A stretch of 5,198 nucleotides of DNA from an uncultured Christensenellaceae bacterium (lineage in GTDB: Bacteria > Bacillota > Clostridia > Christensenellales > Aristaeellaceae). Of this stretch, positions 1 to 4,643 are shown piece after piece. Numbering within the stretch: the first letter of the stretch is position 1; the number at the start of each line of letters is the position of its first letter. The stretch lies in NCBI GenBank assembly GCA_905236495.1, contig CAJOPV010000127.1:1-5198 (forward strand). The letters run 5' to 3'. The notes under the pieces were generated by a model that did not search any database, had not been told where the DNA came from, and worked only from the letters and a program-made list of their open reading frames with translations. The position numbers and the translations under genes were made by a program.

Positions 1-1
1 A

Positions 2-10
2 TGGTATAAT
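2..10 (+). promoter_or_regulatory. Extended -10 promoter box, distal
   Basis: TGG followed by TATAAT is a perfect -10 hexamer with an extended-10 TG motif. Any -35 box would lie left of the window, so only half the promoter can be seen. Transcription would start near position 17, just ahead of the dyad at 19-37, and run rightwards toward the carboxypeptidase gene. The same box, almost unchanged, recurs at 80-88. Confidence 0.5.
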
Positions 11-18
11 AACGAGGA

Positions 19-37
19 AATTGGCCTAAGGCCAATT
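19..37. repeat. Perfect 8-bp dyad downstream of the distal promoter
   Basis: AATTGGCC and GGCCAATT flank a TAA spacer. In DNA this would be a symmetric operator half-site pair overlapping the predicted start of the distal promoter. In RNA it is a stable stem with a three-base loop at the 5' end of the leader. No U-tract follows on either strand, so it is not an ordinary intrinsic terminator. Confidence 0.4.
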
Positions 38-40
38 CTC

Positions 41-76
41 CGTCTCGGCGGGCCCCGAATGGGCGCACGCCGAGCG
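41..76. repeat. GC-rich stem-loop between the tandem promoters
   Basis: CTCGGCG (44-50) pairs perfectly with CGCCGAG (68-74). An inner stem GCCC (52-55) pairs with GGGC (61-64) around the loop CGAAT. There is no U-run directly after it. It could be a weak attenuator or a structured leader element for transcripts from the distal promoter, or the remains of the 3' end of an upstream gene. Confidence 0.35.
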
Positions 77-79
77 TTA

Positions 80-88
80 TGGTATAAA
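80..88 (+). promoter_or_regulatory. Extended -10 promoter box, proximal, for dacF
   Basis: TGG followed by TATAAA forms an extended -10 element 33 bases before the carboxypeptidase start codon. The matching -35 position (60-65, TGGGCG at 17-bp spacing) is poor, which an extended -10 can offset. The predicted start is near 95, giving a leader of about 26 nt with a run of seven T at 99-105 and a GGGAGG ribosome binding site at 108-113. Confidence 0.5.
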
Positions 89-120
89 TAAAGAGTGATT
101 TTTTTACGGGAGGACGGGGC

Positions 121-1545
121 ATGAAGCTGAAGGCACGGCGATTCGCGGGGCTGCTGCTGGCGGTCCTTCTTTGCCTGCCCGTTTTTGCCGCCCCTGCCCT
201 GGCGGACGATTACGACCCGCTGTATCCCGAGCTGCTGGCGGAGGGGCATCTTTCCGCCGCCTCAGCCATCCTGATCGAGGCGGACAGCGGCAAGGTGATC
301 TTTGAAAAGAACGCCGACCAACGGATGTACCCCGCCTCCACCACCAAGATACTGACCGTATGGCTGGCCCTCACCATGGGGGACCCGGAGCAAAAAATCA
401 CCGTCAGCGAAAACGCGGTGAACCTGGCGCCGGACGAATCCTCCGCCAAGCTGGCGGCGGGAGAGCAGGTGAAGCTGATCGATCTGTGCTACGCCGCTAT
501 GCTCCCCTCCGGCAACGACGCCGCCACCGCCATCGCCGAGGGGCTGGGCGGCAGCGCATGGAATTTCGTCGTTATGATGAACCAGGCGGCCTATTCCCTG
601 GGCTGCACGGGCACCCAATTTATGAACGCCAACGGCCTTCACGACGAAAACCACTTCACCACCGCCCGGGATATGGCGATCCTTTCCCGCATCGCCATGC
701 AGAACGAGACCTTCAAGCAAATCGCCCTGGCCTCGGAATACGTACTGCCCAAGGATAATATTTACCGGGCCCGCACCATCAAAAACGGCAACAACTTCGT
801 CGCCAAAACGGAGGGCAAGGAAAAGCGGTATTACGAATACGCCACCGGCATCAAAACGGGCACCACCTCGGCGGCGGGCAACTGTCTGGTAGGCAGCGCC
901 ACCAAGGATGGGGTCAGCCTGATTTCCGTGGTGTTCGGCTCCACCTCCGACGAGGCCCGCTACACCGATACCATCCGCCTGATGGACTACGGCTTTTCCC
1001 AGTACCTGAGCACCAGCATCCGGGAAATATACGAGATGAACCCCCGGGTGGTGGATGTGCGGAATTTTGATCTGGAGGACCCCCAGGTAGGCCGGCTGCA
1101 ATTGAAGCTGCGGATGGTATCCACCGACGCCAGCGACCTGATCGTCACCACCCGGCAGCAGGTCGATTACTGGGTGCAGAATTTCACCAGCCTGACCGTT
1201 ACCGATTTTACCCGGGATCTGCGCGCCCCCATCACGGAGGGCGAGGTCATGGGCACGCTGACCTATTACCCCGAATACGGAAACCCTGTGGTATATGAGC
1301 TGCTGGCGGGCCGCTCCATCGCCGCCCGGGAGCAGATCGCCCCCACGGCGGAGGAGATCATCGCCGCCGCCATGGAGGACCCCAATCCCTTCCCCCGGAT
1401 CACGGTGGAGATCGTGGTGCTGTATCTGCTGCTCCCCGCCGCCGCCGTATATCTGTTCATCCGGGTGGTGAAGCTGCTGATCGCCTTCATCCGCAAGCGC
1501 ATCAGGGTGCGGGCCTTCAAGCCCACCAGCAGGTATTTCCGATAA
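121..1545 (+). CDS. dacF: D-alanyl-D-alanine carboxypeptidase (S11 family penicillin-binding protein)
   Basis: This is a serine D,D-carboxypeptidase that removes the terminal D-alanine from peptidoglycan pentapeptides outside the membrane and so limits cross-linking. All three S11 active-site motifs are present in order: STTK at residues 73-76 (nucleophile S73, K76), SGN at 130-132 and KTG at 245-247. Residues 1-28 form a signal peptide with a likely cut after ALA (26-28). A PBP5-type C-terminal beta domain follows from roughly residue 300. The C-terminus has a hydrophobic segment at about 429-449 and then a strongly basic tail, so the protein appears held by a true membrane span rather than the amphipathic helix of the classic low-molecular-weight PBPs. 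The start is supported by GGGAGG seven bases upstream and by the signal peptide beginning at once. The length of 474 residues is somewhat above the usual 380-440. The family assignment is secure; dacF rather than dacA or dacB is a best guess. Confidence 0.93.
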   Translation: MKLKARRFAGLLLAVLLCLPVFAAPALADDYDPLYPELLAEGHLSAASAILIEADSGKVIFEKNADQRMYPASTTKILTVWLALTMGDPEQKITVSENAVNLAPDESSAKLAAGEQVKLIDLCYAAMLPSGNDAATAIAEGLGGSAWNFVVMMNQAAYSLGCTGTQFMNANGLHDENHFTTARDMAILSRIAMQNETFKQIALASEYVLPKDNIYRARTIKNGNNFVAKTEGKEKRYYEYATGIKTGTTSAAGNCLVGSATKDGVSLISVVFGSTSDEARYTDTIRLMDYGFSQYLSTSIREIYEMNPRVVDVRNFDLEDPQVGRLQLKLRMVSTDASDLIVTTRQQVDYWVQNFTSLTVTDFTRDLRAPITEGEVMGTLTYYPEYGNPVVYELLAGRSIAAREQIAPTAEEIIAAAMEDPNPFPRITVEIVVLYLLLPAAAVYLFIRVVKLLIAFIRKRIRVRAFKPTSRYFR

Positions 1546-1572
1546 AAAGAAAAAGAGGCCTCAAAGGCCTCT
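1546..1572 (-). terminator. Intrinsic terminator for the minus-strand znuA transcript
   Basis: Read on the minus strand, AGAGGCCT and AGGCCTCT form a perfect 8-bp stem with a three-base loop (stem 1554-1572). It runs straight into TTTTCTTTTT. On the plus strand the same hairpin has only the A-tract before it and no T-tract after it. It is therefore a one-way terminator for transcripts entering from znuA. Its U-tract directly abuts the dacF stop codon. No comparable plus-strand terminator for dacF is visible. Confidence 0.75.
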
Positions 1573-1588
1573 CAGACCATCCATAAAC

Positions 1589-1675
1589 CCCGGGATAGCT
1601 CGAAAGAGCCCTTTCGACTTTCATCCGCAGGGCCGGGTCTCCCGGTCCGAGGAGCAGCCAGGATGCAAAAGCCCG
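1589..1675 (+). ncRNA. Structured RNA-like element, copy 1 (convergent gap)
   Basis: This stretch matches 4478-4571 in sequence blocks and predicted fold. Identical blocks are CCCGGGAT (1589-1596), TCCGCAGGGCCGG (1624-1636) and CGAGGAGCAGCC (1648-1659). Predicted stems are: closing CGGG/CCCG (1591-1594 with 1672-1675); a 7-bp hairpin (1600-1606 with 1611-1617); CATCC/GGATG (1622-1626 with 1661-1665); and an inner hairpin CCGGG/CCCGG (1633-1637 with 1641-1645), extended by three pairs including one G-U. No plus-strand gene follows it. It fills the space between dacF and the znuA stop codon and would also be part of the znuA 3' UTR in antisense. It may be a stray riboswitch-like aptamer, a small RNA or a dispersed repeat. 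Confidence 0.5.
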
Positions 1676-2572
1676 TTACTGGTTTATTTTGGTATCTCCC
1701 AGCGCTTCCTGCAATACTCGGAGGTTTTTCCGCATGGTATCCTCATAGGCGGTGAGGGCGCCGTCCCCCGTCACCAGGGGGTCCAATTCATAGACGGGAG
1801 CGCCGGTCTCCTGGGCCACGGCCTGGAGGGCGGCGTTTTCATACTGGGGCTCGGCAAAGAGGGGTGGGCTGCCCGCGGCCTTCACCTTCGCCACCACCTG
1901 GGCCAGCATCCGGGGCGAGATGGGCTCGTCCGGCTCCAGGGCCACTACCGCCGCCACCTCCAGGCCGTAAGCCTGGGCGAAATAGGGAAACGCCTCGTGG
2001 AAGGTGACGATGGTTTTACGGGGCAGGCAGTCGATGGATTCCTGAAGCTCCGCATCCAGGGCCAGCAGGCGCCGGGTATAGGCGGCGGCGTTTTCGTTGA
2101 TCTGATCCGCCGCTTCCGGCAGCAGCGCCGCCATGGCGGATCGGATGTTTTCCGCCATCCGGGCGGCGTTTTTTGCCGCCAGCCAGATGTGGGGGTTATA
2201 CTCTCCGTGCCCGTCCTCCTCCTGGTCCTTCAAAAGCGTCACGCCCTGGGAGCAATCCACCAGCACAAGATCGGGATACTGGGCGACCACGTCGCCAAGG
2301 AAGCTTTCCATCCCCGCCCCGTTGCACAGCAGCGCCTTTGCCGAAGCCAGGGCCCGCATATCGCTGGTGAGCAATTGATAATCATGCAGGCAGCCGGCGG
2401 TGGGCGGGGTCATGGATTGCAGCCGCACGCCGGGCACGCCGTACAGCACGTTTTCCGCCAGCACATACACCGGGTAAAACGTCGCCATGACGGTGATCTC
2501 CCCATCCGCGGCGGCACAGCCGGAAAGGGGAATCAAAAAAAGGATCAATAACCATGCGCATATTTTTTTCAT
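1676..2572 (-). CDS. znuA: Zinc/manganese ABC transporter substrate-binding lipoprotein, ZnuA family
   Basis: This is a cluster A-I (SBP_bac_9) solute-binding protein that captures Zn2+ or Mn2+ outside the membrane for an ABC importer. I start it at the second in-frame ATG (2570-2572), giving 298 residues. An AAAGGAA-type ribosome binding site lies just upstream, and the lipoprotein signal then begins MKKI with lipobox LSGC, lipidated at C19. The upstream ATG at 2588-2590 would add six residues and has weaker support. Likely metal ligands in the family's positions are H63 (CLHDYQ), H128 (NPHIWL), H192 (TFHEAF) and D264 (ELDPL). The loop before NPHIWL is short and acidic with a single extra histidine, not the long His-rich loop of many zinc-specific members, so zinc versus manganese is open. 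No permease or ATPase gene is next to it: downstream is a terminator and upstream is prfC. Confidence 0.9.
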   Translation of the reverse strand: MKKICAWLLILFLIPLSGCAAADGEITVMATFYPVYVLAENVLYGVPGVRLQSMTPPTAGCLHDYQLLTSDMRALASAKALLCNGAGMESFLGDVVAQYPDLVLVDCSQGVTLLKDQEEDGHGEYNPHIWLAAKNAARMAENIRSAMAALLPEAADQINENAAAYTRRLLALDAELQESIDCLPRKTIVTFHEAFPYFAQAYGLEVAAVVALEPDEPISPRMLAQVVAKVKAAGSPPLFAEPQYENAALQAVAQETGAPVYELDPLVTGDGALTAYEDTMRKNLRVLQEALGDTKINQ

Positions 2573-2590
2573 ACGAATTCCTTTCCCCAT

Positions 2591-2662
2591 CCCCCCAAGG
2601 CGCCCTTCTTGGAGGGGGTGCGGGGGAGGCGTTCTTTGAGCTCCAAAGAGCCTCTCCCCCGC
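2591..2662. repeat. Paired GC-rich imperfect palindromes between prfC and znuA
   Basis: Two hairpins nearly fill the 96-nt spacer. The first pairs 2591-2599 with 2608-2617 (nine pairs and one bulge). The second pairs GCGGGGGAG (2620-2628) with CTCCCCCGC (2654-2662), a perfect 9-bp outer stem, and continues inward after an internal loop with TCTTTG (2633-2638) and CAAAGA (2644-2649). Neither has a U-tract in either direction, and I see no -35/-10 pair for znuA here. The pattern resembles the dispersed intergenic palindromes common in high-GC Clostridia. It may also act as a processing or partial termination site between the two minus-strand genes. Confidence 0.5.
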
Positions 2663-2668
2663 TTATCA

Positions 2669-4267
2669 CTATTTCTCCGTCACCCTGGGCGCAATTTCTG
2701 CAAGCGTTAATCCCTTGTTCTTCTCCAGGGCCAGGCGGATGCTCCAATCGTTTTCAAAGAACAGGACGGGGTTGCCGCTGCCGTCAAAGCCCCGGGCGGA
2801 GGTGGAGGTCAGCTGCAGCGCGTCGGCGGGAACGGGGCTTTCCGTGATCCAGCGAACGAAGCGATAGCCCAGCCGATCCATCACCAAATCAACGCCGTAC
2901 TCGCTCTTGAGGCGGTAGGTGAGCACGTCGAACTGCAATTCGCCCACCACGCCCACGATAAATTCCTCCAGCCCCGTTTCGTTGCGCCGGAAGGTCTGGA
3001 TGGCGCCTTCCTCGGAAAGCTGGTTGATGCCCTTGACGAACTGCTTGCGCTTCATGGAATCCAGGGGCCGCACCCGGGAAAAGCGCTCCGGGGCGAAAAC
3101 GGGGATCTTTTCAAACTTGATCTTTCTGCCGGTGCACAGGGTGTCCCCCAGGCGATAGACCCCGGGATCGAACAGGCCGATGATGTCGCCGGGGTAAGCG
3201 TCCTCGATGCCCTCCCGTTCGTCCGCCATGAACTGCTGGGGCTGCTTCACCTGCATTTCCTTATTGGTGCCGGAATGCCACACCGTCATGCCCTTGTGGA
3301 ACACGCCGCTGACGACCCGGAGGAAGGCCAGCCGATCCCGATGGGCGGGGTTCATGTTGGCCTGGATCTTGAAAATGAAGCCGGAGAAATCCTCATCCTC
3401 GGGCTGAATCATGCCCTGATCGCTTTCCCGGGGCAGGGGCCGCTCGGTATAGCGCAGGAAGCGGTAAAGGAAGGGCTCCACGCCGAAATTGGTAACGGCG
3501 CTGCCAAAGAACATGGGGGTCAGCTCCCCTTTGCGCACAGCGTCCAGGTCGAAGGCGTCCCCCGCCTCGTCCAGCAGCTCGATCTCCTCCGCCAGGCGAT
3601 TGCGGTAATGCTTGTCCAGCGCCCCTTCAAAGGCGGGATCGTCCACGGAAATGACGGTCTTGCCCGCCTTGGTTTTTCCGTGATCCCCGCCGAAATAGAG
3701 CTCCACCGTTTTTTCATCCCGGTGATACACGCCCTGGAAATCCCCATCGACCCCGATGGGCCAGTTGATGGGGCAGGCCCGCACGCCCAGCACCTGCTCG
3801 ATCTCCTCCATGAGGGCGAAGGGGTCCTTGGCGGCCCGGTCCATTTTGTTGACGAACGTAAAAATGGGGATGCCCCGCATCCGGCACACCTTGAACAGCT
3901 TCACCGTCTGCTCCTCCACGCCCTTGGCGGCGTCTATGAGCATGACGGCGCTGTCCGCCGCCACCAGCACCCGGTAAGTATCCTCGGAAAAATCCTGATG
4001 GCCCGGGGTGTCCAGGATGTTGATGTGGTAGCCGTCGAATTCAAACTGCATGGCGCTGCTGGTGACGGAAATGCCGCGCTGCTTTTCAATCTCCATCCAG
4101 TCGGACGTGGCATGGCGCTCCGCCCGCCGGGCCTTCACGCTGCCCGCCTGGCGGATGGCCCCGCCGTACAGAAGCAGCTTTTCGGTGAGGGTGGTTTTAC
4201 CGGCGTCCGGGTGGCTGATAATGGCAAAGGTGCGCCGACAGGCCACCTCCTGTTTCAAATCAGGCAT
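2669..4267 (-). CDS. prfC: Peptide chain release factor 3 (RF3), translational GTPase
   Basis: RF3 is a cytoplasmic GTPase that speeds the removal of RF1 or RF2 from the ribosome after peptide release and takes part in post-transfer quality control. The G domain is complete: P-loop SHPDAGKT (residues 18-25), switch I RGISVT (64-69), DTPGH (86-90), NKMD (140-143) and a G5 SA (256-257). The stretch after NKMD, including INWPIG near 167-172, is typical of RF3 rather than EF-G or TypA. A domain II barrel follows (about 295-385), then the RF3 C-terminal domain. The length of 532 residues matches the family (E. coli 529). The start has AAGGAGG (4275-4281) seven bases upstream, but that site is buried in a 10-bp hairpin. 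Its own promoter is at 4372-4402. znuA lies 96 nt downstream on the same strand and could share the transcript. Confidence 0.96.
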   Translation of the reverse strand: MPDLKQEVACRRTFAIISHPDAGKTTLTEKLLLYGGAIRQAGSVKARRAERHATSDWMEIEKQRGISVTSSAMQFEFDGYHINILDTPGHQDFSEDTYRVLVAADSAVMLIDAAKGVEEQTVKLFKVCRMRGIPIFTFVNKMDRAAKDPFALMEEIEQVLGVRACPINWPIGVDGDFQGVYHRDEKTVELYFGGDHGKTKAGKTVISVDDPAFEGALDKHYRNRLAEEIELLDEAGDAFDLDAVRKGELTPMFFGSAVTNFGVEPFLYRFLRYTERPLPRESDQGMIQPEDEDFSGFIFKIQANMNPAHRDRLAFLRVVSGVFHKGMTVWHSGTNKEMQVKQPQQFMADEREGIEDAYPGDIIGLFDPGVYRLGDTLCTGRKIKFEKIPVFAPERFSRVRPLDSMKRKQFVKGINQLSEEGAIQTFRRNETGLEEFIVGVVGELQFDVLTYRLKSEYGVDLVMDRLGYRFVRWITESPVPADALQLTSTSARGFDGSGNPVLFFENDWSIRLALEKNKGLTLAEIAPRVTEK

Positions 4268-4275
4268 AGTGTTTC

Positions 4276-4310
4276 CTCCTTCATCTTTTTCATGCCAGCG
4301 GATGAAGGAG
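4276..4310 (-). promoter_or_regulatory. Hairpin sequestering the prfC ribosome binding site
   Basis: On the minus strand CTCCTTCATC (4310-4301) is the exact reverse complement of GATGAAGGAG (4285-4276), a 10-bp stem with a 15-nt loop. The right arm contains most of the prfC Shine-Dalgarno AAGGAGG (4281-4275), so the folded leader would block prfC initiation. The left arm lies inside a mini-ORF (4313-4290) and directly after the stop of another (4330-4313), so ribosomes in the leader would open it. No U-tract follows, so this is not a terminator. The same left arm could instead pair by six bases with the upstream AAGGAG at 4345-4340, giving a competing fold. Confidence 0.55.
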
Positions 4311-4313
4311 CAT
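4290..4313 (-). other. Leader mini-ORF 2 upstream of prfC (7 codons)
   Basis: This reads MLLHPLA and ends in TGA. Its ATG overlaps the stop of mini-ORF 1 as TGATG, the usual layout for translational coupling or reinitiation. Its codons 2-5 form the left arm of the hairpin that hides the prfC ribosome binding site. Its own stop overlaps a further ATG at 4293 that reads 12 codons across the prfC start. Very short ORFs occur by chance; the overlap pattern and position are what make this worth recording. Confidence 0.3.
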
Positions 4314-4330
4314 CAACGGGGACCGCCCAT
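4313..4330 (-). other. Leader mini-ORF 1 upstream of prfC (5 codons, UGA stop)
   Basis: This reads MGGPR and ends in TGA. It has an excellent ribosome binding site: AAAAGGAGG ending eight bases before the ATG, the same AAGGAGGAA block found before prfC itself. The codon before the last is proline and the stop is UGA, read by RF2. A ribosome waiting at this stop would cover most of the 4310-4301 arm of the downstream hairpin. The strong ribosome binding site argues for real translation, but no product function is implied. Confidence 0.4.
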
Positions 4331-4347
4331 CCTTGCTTCCTCCTTTT

Positions 4348-4366
4348 GCCGCGCCTGACGCGCAGC
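4348..4366 (-). other. 5'-terminal stem-loop of the prfC leader
   Basis: GCTGCGC (4366-4360) and GCGCGGC (4354-4348) form seven pairs, including one G-U, with loop GTCAG at the predicted 5' end of the prfC transcript. It could protect the 5' end from decay and keep the following AAAAGGAGG single-stranded. No U-run follows, so it is not a terminator. Confidence 0.35.
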
Positions 4367-4371
4367 TTCTT

Positions 4372-4402
4372 ATTATATACCGGGAATCGGAGGAATTGTC
4401 AA
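4372..4402 (-). promoter_or_regulatory. Sigma-70/SigA-type promoter for prfC
   Basis: On the minus strand a perfect -35 TTGACA (4402-4397) is followed by overlapping -10 candidates: TATATA (4379-4374) at 17-bp spacing, or TATAAT (4377-4372) at 19 bp. Transcription should begin near 4365-4370, giving a leader of about 100 nt before the prfC start. This is one of the strongest promoters in the window. Confidence 0.75.
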
Positions 4403-4443
4403 TGCGTTTTGCTGATTTGTGCGCTTCCTTTTTCCCGCTTTCT

Positions 4444-4472
4444 TTGCAATTCACGGCGGAATGCACTATAAT
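4444..4472 (+). promoter_or_regulatory. Sigma-70/SigA-type promoter for the MATE gene and its RNA leader
   Basis: TTGCAA (4444-4449) and a perfect TATAAT (4467-4472) are separated by exactly 17 bases. The predicted start is near 4478-4480, which is where the structured element begins (CCCGGGAT at 4478). The resulting 5' UTR is about 165 nt, long for a single transporter gene. The promoter is divergent from that of prfC, with about 40 bp between the two -35 boxes. Confidence 0.75.
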
Positions 4473-4477
4473 AGGTT

Positions 4478-4576
4478 CCCGGGATCGTATGAAAAGGCCG
4501 CAGCCCTTTCATCTACCGTCCGCAGGGCCGGCTTTGCCGGTTCGAGGAGCAGCCGGAACGGCTGTTTCCCGCGATC
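4478..4576 (+). ncRNA. Structured leader RNA of the MATE gene, riboswitch candidate (copy 2)
   Basis: The element begins at the predicted transcription start and lies upstream of the transporter gene. Predicted stems: a closing pair set CGGG/CCCG (4480-4483 with 4568-4571) or GATCG/CGATC (4483-4487 with 4572-4576); a hairpin 4489-4512 with one A-C mismatch; CCGTCC (4516-4521) with GGAACGG (4555-4561, one bulged A); and an inner hairpin CCGGC/GCCGG (4528-4532 with 4536-4540). The asymmetric internal loop, GCA facing GAGGAGCAGCC, is identical in copy 1, as expected for a binding pocket. A competing hairpin CAGCCGGAACGGCTG (4550-4564) shares bases with the third stem, so a two-state switch is possible. 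The MATE context makes guanidine-IV (mepA motif) the first known class to test; I cannot confirm it from memory. No clear U-tract terminator follows. Confidence 0.5.
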
Positions 4577-4601
4577 AATTCCTGACGTGAAATGAGACAG
4601 C

Positions 4602-4639
4602 CTGCCGGCCTTTCCTTCGGAAATGCAGCAAAGGAGAAA
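4602..4639 (+). promoter_or_regulatory. Alternative pairings around the MATE ribosome binding site
   Basis: Just before the start codon, TTTCC (4611-4615) can pair with GGAAA (4619-4623), supported by CTGC/GCAG (4602-4605 with 4625-4628), which leaves AAGGAG (4631-4636) free. Alternatively TTTCCTT (4611-4617) can pair with AAGGAGAAA (4631-4639) around one bulged A, covering it. The two folds exclude each other. The stems are short, so this is a suggestion only. Confidence 0.25.
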
Positions 4640-4643
4640 CGGA

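Noticed and set aside
262..1101. A 279-residue minus-strand open frame opposite the carboxypeptidase gene
   Set aside because: It has long Gly/His-rich runs and no recognisable motif, and the opposite strand encodes a full S11 enzyme with signal peptide and active-site motifs.
1648..1675. CGAGGAGC in both RNA copies as an S-adenosylhomocysteine riboswitch core
   Set aside because: The downstream GCCAGGCUCG-type partner that this class needs is absent in both copies, and the neighbouring genes are not methyl-cycle genes.
4276..4310. The 10-bp inverted repeat before prfC as an intrinsic terminator
   Set aside because: No U-tract follows the stem on either strand, and the right arm coincides with the prfC ribosome binding site, so sequestration fits better.
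3275..4471. A 398-residue plus-strand open frame opposite prfC
   Set aside because: It is antisense to a complete RF3 with every GTPase motif, is rich in the G/H/P/A runs typical of a GC-rich shadow frame, and resembles no known family.
4541..4556. GGTTCGA at 4539-4545 as a tRNA T-arm
   Set aside because: The flanking bases cannot form the 5-bp T-stem, and no anticodon arm or acceptor stem can be placed around it.
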